A DNA stretch of 64,000 bases from positions 116,918-180,917 of the forward strand of contig SHYX01000003.1 in assembly GCA_009692585.1 (NCBI GenBank). The letters run 5' to 3'. This document shows positions 11,707-20,787 of the stretch, piece by piece (position 1 is the first letter of the stretch; each line of letters begins with the position of its first letter). The position numbers were made by a program, and so were the translations under genes. Source of the DNA: Myxococcales bacterium. GTDB taxonomy: Bacteria > Myxococcota > UBA796 > SXON01. The notes under the pieces were generated by a model. The model was given only the letters and a program-made list of their open reading frames with translations, made no database searches and was not told the origin of the DNA.

Positions 11707-11773
11707 CCTCTGGAGGCGACGCGATTCGCCGCGGCGTCCGCCTGACCCAGAGGTCTGGAGCCCGGCGAATCGC
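11707..11773. repeat. Interleaved inverted repeats downstream of the DUF3999 gene
   Basis: Two inverted repeats interleave: CCTCTGG (11707-11713) with CCAGAGG (11747-11753), and GCGATTCGCC (11721-11730) with GGCGAATCGC (11764-11773). The order A-B-A'-B' would allow a pseudoknot-like RNA fold at the 3' end of the DUF3999 transcript. No T-run follows, so it is not a classical terminator. Confidence 0.4.
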
Positions 11774-11774
11774 C

Positions 11775-13601
11775 CTACGCCTCCAGGGGCTGCCGCGCCG
11801 TGGCCAGGAGCCGGCCCACCATCACCAACAAACCCAAGGCCAGCGCGCCGACCACCGCCAGCACGACGAAGCGCTCGCCGGCTACCAACGCCGGGCCGCC
11901 GATGGCCTTGGCCTCGCCGAGGGCGCCCACCGCCAGCTTCCGCACCACGAGATCCTGCGAGAGCAAACCCAGGTCGTATTCGGCCTGACCCGCGACCCGC
12001 GAGCCGTAGACGAGCCGGGCCCCCTCCGGGACGTTGGCGCGAAGCTCCCATTCGGGGAAGCTCACCGTCACCGAGTCCACCGGAAGCGGGGCGTTGTCGC
12101 CATTGTCGATGCGGACGAGCAGCTCGCGACCGACGATTGCGTCCACCGCGACCGCCACGCTGGTCCCGGCCCCGTCGCCGCGCCAATCGACCACCCGCAG
12201 CGGCTCCGTCATCGTGCCCCGGTCGCGCAGCACGGTGATCCGTCGTGAGAAGACATCGCGCGACGTGGTGAGGGTCAGCGTCGCCACCGGCGCATCCGAC
12301 TGGCCGAGCGGGATGCGGATGAGCGAGCTGCGACCCTGCTCCTCGCGCGTGAACCCCGCCGTCTCCCACAAGGTCTCGCGACCGGTGCGACGGACGACGA
12401 GCGGGATCTGCCGGTCATCCCCGTCGACGATCCGCAGGTCGCTCAGGTCGGTCTGGGCGCGGGCAAGCACGTCACGATCCAGGGGGATGCGCAGCCAACC
12501 GGAGCCGACGATGGGCCGCTCCCACTTCCACTTCACCATCGGCAGGATGGCCCCGGGGCCGTCGAGACCTTCGCGCGTCTCCAGCGGCACGTACACGGGG
12601 TTCGCCTCCACCGTCACCTCAGTGACCCGCGTCGTCGCGAGCCGAACGAGATCGGGGCCCCCGAAGGTGAGGTCCTGCGATCCGTTGCCCACCGAGACGC
12701 CGAAGTAGGCGGTGAACGGGCCGGCGCCAGGATCGCGGACGACGAGTTCGGCCCCGACCGAGCACACCTCGAAGCCGGTGATCGGCAGGGTCTGGCCGGC
12801 GGCGGTCTGGACGTCGACCAGCAGCGCGTCGGTGGCGAACGCGAGGTCCTCGATCCGGGTGGCGTCGTAGGTCGCCCCTCCGAAGGTCAAGCGTCGGATC
12901 GGCCTGGTTTCGCCGTAGTACTCTCGGCCATCGCCGGGAACGAAGAGCTGCACGTTGCGATCGAAGACGTCGGCGTCGCTCAGCACGCGAAGACTGCGTA
13001 CCTGCCGCGGACCCCCCAGGTCCAGGGCGTAGCGCGCGTACCCCGACTCGGTCAGCGCCGGAGCCTCAGCTTCGAGCGTGGCGCAATCGGCCTCGACATA
13101 CTCATTCGGGAAGGACTCGCCGATCACCTCGGCGAGGTGGGAGTCGCTCCGCACGACCCACGGGCCACGACCGGGCGGAACCGGCACGGTCTCGGCGGTG
13201 AGCTCCTGACCGTTGATGGTGCCGGTGGGGAAGATGAAGCTGCCGATCCCGTCCAGCGAGAGCCGCCCCGGATGCCAGCCGCCGACATCGGGAAAGCGCA
13301 GGGACTGGACCAGCCGCACGCTCGGGCCGACCCGCCAGTGGTGATCGTCGAACTGCACCACGTCGAGGCGCTCGGTGTCAAACGACACGCGGTCGGTGGT
13401 GAGCACCGCGAAGGGGACCACGTCGCCAGCGCCATTGCGGAGGCTCAGTGTGCTTCCAAGTAGCGATGGCGCCACCCCGGCGACCGCAGGTGGAAGGCGG
13501 ATGCGACTGACCCCCGTGGCGGGGACGTCGAAGCGCGCCACCTCGGGGGCTTCCACCGAAGGCTCCGCGGCGAACGCGACCAGACCGAAAAGTACGATCA
13601 T
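11775..13601 (-). CDS. DUF3999-family exported membrane-anchored protein
   Basis: The 608-residue protein begins 'MIVLFGLVAFAAEPSVEAPE', a signal peptide, and ends with a transmembrane helix ('FVVLAVVGALALGLLVMVGRLL'). The body is a beta-rich periplasmic domain whose organisation fits DUF3999. That assignment is supported by its place directly after a DUF2339 gene, since the two families usually occur together. ATG 13601 overlaps the DUF2339 stop (ATGA), so translation is likely coupled. Function is unknown; a cell-envelope role is inferred from location. The frame extends upstream into the DUF2339 gene but that part is a shadow. Confidence 0.75.
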   Translation of the reverse strand: MIVLFGLVAFAAEPSVEAPEVARFDVPATGVSRIRLPPAVAGVAPSLLGSTLSLRNGAGDVVPFAVLTTDRVSFDTERLDVVQFDDHHWRVGPSVRLVQSLRFPDVGGWHPGRLSLDGIGSFIFPTGTINGQELTAETVPVPPGRGPWVVRSDSHLAEVIGESFPNEYVEADCATLEAEAPALTESGYARYALDLGGPRQVRSLRVLSDADVFDRNVQLFVPGDGREYYGETRPIRRLTFGGATYDATRIEDLAFATDALLVDVQTAAGQTLPITGFEVCSVGAELVVRDPGAGPFTAYFGVSVGNGSQDLTFGGPDLVRLATTRVTEVTVEANPVYVPLETREGLDGPGAILPMVKWKWERPIVGSGWLRIPLDRDVLARAQTDLSDLRIVDGDDRQIPLVVRRTGRETLWETAGFTREEQGRSSLIRIPLGQSDAPVATLTLTTSRDVFSRRITVLRDRGTMTEPLRVVDWRGDGAGTSVAVAVDAIVGRELLVRIDNGDNAPLPVDSVTVSFPEWELRANVPEGARLVYGSRVAGQAEYDLGLLSQDLVVRKLAVGALGEAKAIGGPALVAGERFVVLAVVGALALGLLVMVGRLLATARQPLEA

Positions 13602-16237
13602 CGAGGCGGCTCCTGTTGAGGTGGGGCGGGTTGGTCGTTGCGCGCCAGCCACGCGAAGGCCACCGCGGCGGCCAGCAGCGTCACCGCCATCCCGCCGAAC
13701 GCGCCGACCCGCGCGAAGCCCGAGAGGCTCCACAGGTCGACCACGAAGACCTTTCCGACGCCGAGAACGGTGAACATCAGGCCGCTCAGCCGCACGGCGC
13801 GGCGGCGACGCCGGATGCCGACCACGATGAGCATCAGGCCGTAGCCGCCCCAACTGAGCGAGCGCACCATCTCCTCACCCAGCCGCTCGCTCCGGAAGGA
13901 GAGCTCCCCGTCATGCGCGAACGCGTGGGCGATCTCGACGTTGACCAGCGCGAACCCGGTGAGAATCGCCGCCGAACGCTGTCCGACCTTCAGCCAGGTC
14001 TGGGGGAACCACCGCGCGGCGAGCAGCAGAGCGACCGTAGGAATTCCCCAGGTGTATAGCGTCCAGTTTACCAGGAAGGCGCCCTCGGCGTAGCCGTATT
14101 GGAGCGCGTGGGGGTTCACCAGCAGGCGCATCGCCACCAGGAGCGACAACAGGGTCGCGAAACCCACGAAGAGCGGGTGGGGAATGCGGCGGTTCACCCA
14201 CGCCAACAGGACGATCAGGATCGCCCAACCCACCGTCAGCCAGGTGCGCTCCAACTGCATCGGCACCGCGAGCGCCACCGCCAGGAGGGTCAGGGCGATG
14301 AGGAGCACGACCTCCTTTTCGCCCAGGTTGCTCTTGGCCCCGCGCACCAACACCAGCGCCGCCAGCAGCGCGTTGGCGCCGAGCACCAGGGGCAGGAGCC
14401 CGTCGACGCCGTCGCCCATCGCCTGTTGCCAGACGACGTACAGCGGCCACGCGAGCGTCAGCGGCGTGAGCACCCCGGTGAGCGCCCCCCAGACGTCGCC
14501 CCGTCGGGCGATCACGAACGGACCGACCGCGCCGAGCAGGTACAGCGGCAGGGTGGCGAGGGCGAGCGAGCCCCCTTCGCCCGCCGGAACCCGCTCGGAG
14601 AGCCCCCCGTAGAGAGGGAGCGCACCGACGACGGCCAGCGCCGCCAGCGGGGCGCGCGACCGCGTTCGTAGCGCGCCCACCACCACCGCCGCGGCGATCC
14701 CCATCGTCAGCCACGGCAGCAGACCCGCCGGCACCGTTTGGATGGGCGCGGTGACCAGTAGGGAGAGTCCGACGAAGCCGAGCACACCGAGGCCCGCCTC
14801 GAGCCCGGCCGTCAGGAACGCCGCCGCGATGCACGAGGGCAGCACCACCACCACGACGTCCCAGCGCCCTTCGCCGGCCAGCGTCCACGACGCCGCGAAG
14901 GTCAACATCGCCACGCCCACCGCCACGCCCGAAATCAGCCGGCCGACGAGGTGGCCTCGCAACAACAGCGGCACGAGCACCGCGCCCCCCACGAGCCAGG
15001 CCGCACCGAACCACGCCGTCGGCCCGAGGGCCCAATCCAGCCGCAGGTGGGAGACCGGGTCGATGTTGAGCGGGTCCGTGGGCGTCCCCAGGCCCATGGC
15101 CGCGACCAGCCAGAAGGCGACGGCGGCGCCGACCCCGAAGACGGCGATGACCTTCGCCCGCGTCCCCTCCCCGGCGCGGCGCGCGGTCACCGTCCACATC
15201 AGCGCGAACGCCAGCGCCGCCGCAAAGCCGACCAGGACCTGATCGGGGGCGCGATAGGTCCACATCCACCCGACGTACAGCATGACGGTCACCCCGGCGG
15301 TGATCCCCACGAGGTCCGGCCAGCGGCGCCGGACCGCGACCACCAGCAGGCCGAGGTTCACCAGGCCGAGGTAGCTGAAGAACGCCACCGGCTTGTTCTC
15401 GCCGGTGGAGAGCAGGATGGGGGTGGCGTAGCCCCCGAGCATCGCCAGGTAGGCGATGAAGCGGCTGGACCGGCGTTCCGCGAGCAACACCCCGACCAGG
15501 GTCACCCCGCACATCGTCGCGAAGGTGACGCCCTGATTGATGATGCCCCAGCGCCCATGCCCCGCGTAGAGCGTGGCGTAGAGGATGGCCGCACCGGCCC
15601 CAGACAGCGCCGCCGCCGGCGCCGGGTACTTCCGCCAGGCCAGAACCTCGGCCAAAAACCATGCCCCGAGGCCGGCGCCGACGCCGAACCCGAAGCGCGC
15701 CACCGGCCCGAGCAATCCCGCCGCGATGGCCTCGCGCAGGCCGAACAGCGCCGCGATGACCAGCAGGAGCCCCCCGAGGGCCGCGAAGGCCCACACCGCG
15801 CCCTTCTCGATGAACGCGCCGAGCTCGAAGAGAGGCGCCGGAGGGACCGGCGGGGGTGCCGGGGGTCGGCCGGCCGACCCCGACGGAGCGGCGGCAGTGC
15901 GCGCCGCCGCAGGCGCCGCGGGGGTGACCGCCGCCGCTGGCGCCGTCTCCACGGCGGGGGAACCCACGGCCGCGGCGGGCGCCGACTCCGCCGCGAGCGG
16001 TGCCGCGACCGCCGCCGGCAGCGGTGCCGATGGCGCTGGCGCCGCCGCCGCACGCTTGTCCCCCGCGCCGAAAAGACCCGGCACGGCCATCGCTTGCAAC
16101 CCGGACACCTGGTTCGACAGCCGCTCCACGTCTTTTCGGAGGGCCCGCGTCGCGGAGAACGCGAGGCCCGCCACCACGGCAACCGGCACCCCCAGGACGA
16201 AGGCGCCGCAACTGAGGCCCCCGATGAGCTCGTCCAC
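13598..16237 (-). CDS. DUF2339-family polytopic membrane protein
   Basis: An 879-residue protein starting at GTG 16237, three bases after the fabG stop. An N-terminal helix ('LSCGAFVLGVPVAVVAGLAF') and a short coiled segment are followed by an Ala/Pro-rich linker (about residues 60-140). Some twenty or more hydrophobic helices then fill the rest, for example 'AFAALGGLLLVIAALFGLRE' and 'GKVFVVDLWSLSGFARVGAF'. This last region and the overall layout match DUF2339, a predicted inner-membrane protein family of unknown function found next to DUF3999. Frequent Gly-Ala helices suggest a transporter or scaffold, which is not established. Confidence 0.85.
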   Translation of the reverse strand: MDELIGGLSCGAFVLGVPVAVVAGLAFSATRALRKDVERLSNQVSGLQAMAVPGLFGAGDKRAAAAPAPSAPLPAAVAAPLAAESAPAAAVGSPAVETAPAAAVTPAAPAAARTAAAPSGSAGRPPAPPPVPPAPLFELGAFIEKGAVWAFAALGGLLLVIAALFGLREAIAAGLLGPVARFGFGVGAGLGAWFLAEVLAWRKYPAPAAALSGAGAAILYATLYAGHGRWGIINQGVTFATMCGVTLVGVLLAERRSSRFIAYLAMLGGYATPILLSTGENKPVAFFSYLGLVNLGLLVVAVRRRWPDLVGITAGVTVMLYVGWMWTYRAPDQVLVGFAAALAFALMWTVTARRAGEGTRAKVIAVFGVGAAVAFWLVAAMGLGTPTDPLNIDPVSHLRLDWALGPTAWFGAAWLVGGAVLVPLLLRGHLVGRLISGVAVGVAMLTFAASWTLAGEGRWDVVVVVLPSCIAAAFLTAGLEAGLGVLGFVGLSLLVTAPIQTVPAGLLPWLTMGIAAAVVVGALRTRSRAPLAALAVVGALPLYGGLSERVPAGEGGSLALATLPLYLLGAVGPFVIARRGDVWGALTGVLTPLTLAWPLYVVWQQAMGDGVDGLLPLVLGANALLAALVLVRGAKSNLGEKEVVLLIALTLLAVALAVPMQLERTWLTVGWAILIVLLAWVNRRIPHPLFVGFATLLSLLVAMRLLVNPHALQYGYAEGAFLVNWTLYTWGIPTVALLLAARWFPQTWLKVGQRSAAILTGFALVNVEIAHAFAHDGELSFRSERLGEEMVRSLSWGGYGLMLIVVGIRRRRRAVRLSGLMFTVLGVGKVFVVDLWSLSGFARVGAFGGMAVTLLAAAVAFAWLARNDQPAPPQQEPPR

Positions 16238-16240
16238 CCG

Positions 16241-16966
16241 CTACCGCAGCCCGCCGTCGACGACGAACGTCTGCCCCGTGATGTAGGACGCGCCGGGCCC
16301 CAGCAGGAACCGCACCAACGGCGCGACCTCGTCGGGCCGGCCCAGCCGGCGAAGCGCGACCATCTGCTTGACCCCGTCGATGAGCTCCGTCGGCAGTCCA
16401 CGGGTCATGTCGGTGTCGATGAAGCCCGGCGCCACGGCGTTGCAACGGATCTGGCGGCGCCCGACCTCGCGTGACAACGAGCGAGTCATTGCGATGATCC
16501 CCGCCTTTGCCGCAGCGTAGTTGGCTTGGCCCGCGTTGCCCATCAGCGCGGAGACGCTGGCCATGTTCACGATGGCCCCCCGGCGGCGCGACAACATGAC
16601 CGTGGCCGCGGCGCGACACATCCGAAAGGTCGAGCCGAGGTTGGTGTTCACCACCTCGTCCCAATCTTCGTCGGGCATCCGGAGAAGCAGCCCATCCCGG
16701 GTGACGCCCGCATTGTTGACCAGGCACTCGAGGCCGCCTTCGGCTTCCGCGACCGCAATCAGCGCCTCCACGCCCGCAAGCGTGCTGACATCCGCCTGCA
16801 CGGCGACCGCGTTGCCGATCTGCTCCACGACCTCGGCCGCGGCGGCGGCATTCTCCTTGTAGTTGACGATCACCCGCATGCCGGCACGGCCCAGTTCAAG
16901 CGCGATGGCACGACCGATGCCCCGGCTTCCGCCGGTCACCACCACGACCTTGCCAGCCAACTCCAT
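16241..16966 (-). CDS. fabG: 3-oxoacyl-ACP reductase-type short-chain dehydrogenase
   Basis: An NADPH-dependent Rossmann enzyme of 241 residues. It shows the dinucleotide motif 'TGGSRGIG' (11-18), 'NNAG' (84-87), catalytic Ser in 'NMASVSA', Tyr150 and Lys154 ('NYAAAKAG'), and the C-terminal '[12 protein letters not shown]' and 'FVVDGG', all typical of FabG. It would reduce 3-ketoacyl-ACP in fatty-acid or polyketide synthesis. It is separated from the plsX-acpP-fabF operon and sits between a lipoprotein gene (TAATG overlap) and DUF2339. A specialised FabG-like role is therefore possible. Confidence 0.85.
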   Translation of the reverse strand: MELAGKVVVVTGGSRGIGRAIALELGRAGMRVIVNYKENAAAAAEVVEQIGNAVAVQADVSTLAGVEALIAVAEAEGGLECLVNNAGVTRDGLLLRMPDEDWDEVVNTNLGSTFRMCRAAATVMLSRRRGAIVNMASVSALMGNAGQANYAAAKAGIIAMTRSLSREVGRRQIRCNAVAPGFIDTDMTRGLPTELIDGVKQMVALRRLGRPDEVAPLVRFLLGPGASYITGQTFVVDGGLR

Positions 16967-17556
16967 TACTGGCTGCGCTGATCCATGACCCCGTCGCCAT
17001 CCTGATCACGTCCAGTCTTGAGGACCGTACCCTGGTCGTCGAGGTACTCCCAGAAGTCGACCTTCCCGTCGCCGTCGGAGTCGCGCTCCTTCCGACGGAC
17101 GATGCCGGCCTCGTAGTAGCTGAACAGGTCGAAGGTGCCGTTGTAGTCGGTGTCCTTCTCGGTCATCGAACGCTTGCCCGCGATGTAGCGATCGGCCACG
17201 TCGACCCGCCCGTCGAAGTCACCATCCATCTCCTCCCCGACACGCAGCCCCGCCTCGTCGAACGAGGTGCGTACATCGATGCGCCCGTCGCGATTGAGAT
17301 CGACGTCCTTCTTCAGCAGGAGCCGCGCACCGGCGCTGTCCCGGAAGTAGTTGATGATGTCCGCGCGTCCATCCCCGTCGATGTCGACCTCCTGCTGCGT
17401 CATTCCTTCGGCGTTGAGCCGGGTCGTGAGGACGCCGGCCGTCGGCACCACCGACTGACTGGATTGGGACGTTCCGGCGGCCACCGCACCGCCGACGGCG
17501 GCCGGACCGCCGCCGGGCTCGAGCGGGCAGGCAAGCAGGGTGAGGGCGAGCAACAT
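16966..17556 (-). CDS. Lipoprotein with EF-hand-like D-x-D-x-D-G repeats
   Basis: The ATG at 17556 gives '[17 protein letters not shown]', a lipoprotein signal (lipobox LLAC). After a Gly/Ala/Ser linker, the mature part consists of about six units built around Asp-rich loops: '[14 protein letters not shown]', '[14 protein letters not shown]', '[14 protein letters not shown]', '[14 protein letters not shown]', '[14 protein letters not shown]' and '[13 protein letters not shown]'. These resemble calcium-binding EF-hand or thrombospondin type-3 loops. It ends in a TAATG overlap with fabG. It is probably periplasmic or surface-exposed and calcium-stabilised; its role is unknown. Confidence 0.75.
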   Translation of the reverse strand: MLLALTLLACPLEPGGGPAAVGGAVAAGTSQSSQSVVPTAGVLTTRLNAEGMTQQEVDIDGDGRADIINYFRDSAGARLLLKKDVDLNRDGRIDVRTSFDEAGLRVGEEMDGDFDGRVDVADRYIAGKRSMTEKDTDYNGTFDLFSYYEAGIVRRKERDSDGDGKVDFWEYLDDQGTVLKTGRDQDGDGVMDQRSQ

Positions 17557-17826
17557 CCGCGCGGTGTAACCCGGTGCGTGATGGTCACCCATACCGCCGC
17601 TACGTCGGCTCCCCGAGCTCTGAAACTTTTCGGGCGGCATGGGGGGCGCGGTGAGGGGGAGAGCGCCACGAACGCTGCGTTATCAACGCGGTGGGCGCCG
17701 GAGGCCGGAAACCGAAGGTTGGAGGCAGAAGGTCGGACACCCGAGTTGCTGGCGCGGTAGGGGGAGAGGGCCCCGGGAAAGTCCGGGGCGCGAACCCTTT
17801 TCCCCGTACCATGATAGCCGAAAGGC

Positions 17827-18987
17827 ATGCTATCCAACGAGAAGAAGCACCTGCTGATCGTGGACGACGAGCCCGTCATCCTCCAGATCCTCAAGGCAGT
17901 CTTCGAGGAAGAACCATGGCGAATCACCCTCGTCGGGACCGGCGCGGCAGCCGAAACCATCCTCAACAGTGAGCGCGTGGATCTGCTGTTGACAGACAAG
18001 AACCTGCCCGACGTCTCCGGGCTTGAGCTCTTGCGTATCGCCAAAGCCCGGGAGCCCCTGTGCGAGGTCATCATCCTCACCGGCTACGGCTCTTTGGAGA
18101 CCGCGCTCGCGGCGATGGAGATGGACGCCTTCGACTACGTCCTCAAACCGCTCAACAACGTCTTCGACCTCCGCAAGAAGGCGCGTCAAGCCTTCGCAAA
18201 GCAAGACGTGGCGCTCGAAAACCGGAAGCTGATCGTCGAGCTCCGAGAGAAGAACAACGCGCTGGAGGCCTCCCTGGAGGAGACGCGGTCGCTCCAGGCC
18301 GAGTTGGTGCAGTCGGAGAAACTCGCCGGCATCGGGACGCTCGCCGCCGGCATCGCCCACGAGATCAGCTCGCCGCTGTTCGGGATCATGGGTCTGGCCG
18401 AGGCTATCGCCGACGAGCAGGACCTGCCGCTCGCCCAGTCCTACGCGCGCGACATCGTGGAGTACTGTCGCACCGTCCGCGACATCGTCGTAGAGCTGTC
18501 GAGCTATTCGCGCGCCGCGACGACCGAGTACCTCACGACGGTGGAGCTGGCCCGGGTGATCCAGGACGCGCTCCGGCTGGTGGAGCGCAGCGCCGACGTG
18601 CGCAACGTGCGCTTCGAGACCGATCTCGAAGACGGCCTGTTCCTGCATGCCCGCACCAACGAGATCCAGCAGGTGTTCGTCAATCTCATCAAGAACGCGG
18701 CCGAGGCCGCTTCGGAAACCGAAGCCGGCGGCGTCGTGCGCATCGCCGCGGGGCGCACCGGCAACCACGTCTGGGCCACCGTTGCCGACAACGGGCCCGG
18801 CATCGACGCCGCCAAGCAGAAGCTCATCTTCGACCCCTTCTACACCACCAAGGCGGCCGGGAAGGGGACGGGATTGGGGCTCAACATCGTGTACCGCATC
18901 GTGACCAAGTATCGTGGGCTCGTCACGGTGGACTCCCGGGAAGACCTGGGCGCCACCTTCGAGCTGCGCTTCCCGCTCGAGCGGTAG
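17827..18987 (+). CDS. Response-regulator/histidine-kinase hybrid (REC-HisKA-HATPase)
   Basis: A soluble 386-residue signalling protein. Residues 1-120 are a receiver domain with D13/D14, the phospho-acceptor D57 ('LLLTDKNLPDVSG'), T85 and K107. A coiled-coil linker (about 125-165) leads to the dimerisation helix with His178 ('GIAHEISSPL'). The ATPase domain has an intact N-box ('FVNLIKNAAEAA'), G1 'DNGPGI', F-box 'FDPFYTTK' and G2 'GKGTGLGL'. Like other REC-kinases it would be controlled by phosphorylation of its own receiver. GAAAGG precedes the ATG. It is the first gene of a three-gene run with the next sensor kinase and a FecR-like protein. Confidence 0.93.
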   Translation: MLSNEKKHLLIVDDEPVILQILKAVFEEEPWRITLVGTGAAAETILNSERVDLLLTDKNLPDVSGLELLRIAKAREPLCEVIILTGYGSLETALAAMEMDAFDYVLKPLNNVFDLRKKARQAFAKQDVALENRKLIVELREKNNALEASLEETRSLQAELVQSEKLAGIGTLAAGIAHEISSPLFGIMGLAEAIADEQDLPLAQSYARDIVEYCRTVRDIVVELSSYSRAATTEYLTTVELARVIQDALRLVERSADVRNVRFETDLEDGLFLHARTNEIQQVFVNLIKNAAEAASETEAGGVVRIAAGRTGNHVWATVADNGPGIDAAKQKLIFDPFYTTKAAGKGTGLGLNIVYRIVTKYRGLVTVDSREDLGATFELRFPLER

Positions 18988-18999
18988 CGGGCGCGAGGG

Positions 19000-20787
19000 A
19001 TGCGGCTCGGCGCCCAGATCCGCCTGTTCATCCTCTTGACGGCGATCGTTCCGCTCCTGGTACTGGCGTTCACCGCGAGTCGGGTCGCGCGCGAAGAACT
19101 GACGGCCGCGCTCACCCGTGAGCAAGTCGCCTCCGCCGCCCAACTGGCCACCTCGCTCGATCAAGCCCTGACCGAGCGAGAACAGGTCCTCGCCGCGCAA
19201 CTGGGCAACTTCCAGCTCGACGTCGCGCCCGACGACGCCCGCCTCGGCTTCCTGGTCAGCACCTGGCGCCTGCTGCCCGAGGTCGCCATCGCGATGTTGC
19301 TCGATGCCGACGGTCAGGACGCGGCGCCACCCATCTTCGCCGAGACCGAGGCCGACGCCCAGGGTCACGACCTCGTCGACGGGGATCGGCTGTCGCTCTT
19401 TCGGGCCGCGCTGCCCGCCCCCGGCGCGGGGGTGGTGCGCGGGGCCGCCTACTTCCCGGATGGCAACGCCGAGGCGGTGATCCCGCTCACCATCCTCTCC
19501 CCGCGCCATGACGGCATGGCGCTCGGTGTCGAGCTGTCGACGGGCCCCTTGCGACGGTTCTTGACCCAGGTGGCCGGGGACGATCGGGCCGCCCTGCTGG
19601 TCGATTCCGACGGCACCGTGCTTCTGGCCGCGGGCAACTCGCGGCTGGTCGATCCCGCCCGGTTGCGACCACTGCTGGGCTCCGTCGCGGCCGACGCGCG
19701 GGTGGACGACGAGGTGGTCGTCGCGACCTCTCGCTTGCCGGGGCGGGACCTGGTGGCGGTGGTCGCGGCGCCCGCTTCCGGTACCGACGCGGTGCTGCTG
19801 CGCGTGCTCCAACCCACCTGGTACATCGGCGTCGTCTCGCTCGTGGCGGCGCTGGCGGCCGGCACGATGCTCGGTCGAAGCATCACCGCGCCAGTTCTCA
19901 GCTTACGCTCGGCGGCGCAGAAGGTCGGCGAGGGTGACCTGAGCACGCGGCTGCGCGTCGAGGGGCGATCGGAGCTTGCCGAGCTGTCCACCTCGTTCAA
20001 TCAGATGACCGACCGCCTGGAGGCGAATCGCGCCGAAATCGATGCAAAGAACCAGGAGATCGAGGCCTTCAACCGGGAGTTACAGGCCCGCGTCGACGAG
20101 CGGACCCGGCAGTTGCGCGAAGCCCAGGCCCGGCTGGTCGAGTCGTCCCAACTCGCCGCGGTCGCCGAGATGAGCGCGGGCCTGGCCCACGAGCTCAACA
20201 ACCCCCTCGCGGGCATTCTCGGTATTGTCCAGCTCGTCAAGGCGCAACGCGCCGACAGCGGCGATGCGGCCCTATTGTCCGCGGCCGAGGGCGAGGCGCT
20301 GCGCTGCAAGGAGATCGTCGGCCAGCTCCTCCGGTTCACGGCTGCCTCCCGCCCCGCCGGCGAGCGGGAGGTCGTCGACCTCGGCGCGCTGGTCCGGGAC
20401 GTCTGTGCGCTGGCCGCGAGCTCGTTCCGCCAACGCGACGTGACGCTGGAGTTCGACCACGGCGCCCTCCCCGCCAGGATCCTGGGCCCGACGGACGAGT
20501 TGGGGCGCGCCTTCTCACAGTTGCTGGGCGCGCTGAGGACCGCCGCCGCCCCCGGTGCTACGCTGCGGATCACGATGCGCGTCAGTCCCGAGGCGAACGA
20601 AGTCGAGTTGCGCCTGGAGCTCGACCATCTGCACGACAACCAGGACGACTGGCGGGCCAGCTCGGTCGGGCTCTGGGCGGCCCGCCGCGTGCTGAGCGCC
20701 GAGGGATGGGCCCTCGGCGAGGCGGCCACCGGGACGGGGCGTGCGTGGCGCGCCTCGGTAGCGCTCGCCGCCGGGAGGGCCGTATGA
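19000..20787 (+). CDS. HAMP-containing membrane sensor kinase with degenerate ATPase domain
   Basis: The protein has an N-terminal membrane helix ('LFILLTAIVPLLVLAFTAS') and a large extracytoplasmic sensor (about residues 35-265) of dCACHE-like composition. A second helix ('WYIGVVSLVAALAAGTMLG'), a HAMP domain and a coiled coil lead to the HisKA helix with His397 ('AGLAHELNNPLAGILG'). The C-terminal ATPase region lacks recognisable motifs: the N-box position reads 'AFSQLLGALRTAA' without Asn, and the G1 position reads 'LDHLHDNQDDWRA' instead of D-x-G-x-G. It may be phosphorylated by a partner rather than autophosphorylate. The start follows the upstream stop by 12 bases. Confidence 0.88.
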   Translation: MRLGAQIRLFILLTAIVPLLVLAFTASRVAREELTAALTREQVASAAQLATSLDQALTEREQVLAAQLGNFQLDVAPDDARLGFLVSTWRLLPEVAIAMLLDADGQDAAPPIFAETEADAQGHDLVDGDRLSLFRAALPAPGAGVVRGAAYFPDGNAEAVIPLTILSPRHDGMALGVELSTGPLRRFLTQVAGDDRAALLVDSDGTVLLAAGNSRLVDPARLRPLLGSVAADARVDDEVVVATSRLPGRDLVAVVAAPASGTDAVLLRVLQPTWYIGVVSLVAALAAGTMLGRSITAPVLSLRSAAQKVGEGDLSTRLRVEGRSELAELSTSFNQMTDRLEANRAEIDAKNQEIEAFNRELQARVDERTRQLREAQARLVESSQLAAVAEMSAGLAHELNNPLAGILGIVQLVKAQRADSGDAALLSAAEGEALRCKEIVGQLLRFTAASRPAGEREVVDLGALVRDVCALAASSFRQRDVTLEFDHGALPARILGPTDELGRAFSQLLGALRTAAAPGATLRITMRVSPEANEVELRLELDHLHDNQDDWRASSVGLWAARRVLSAEGWALGEAATGTGRAWRASVALAAGRAV

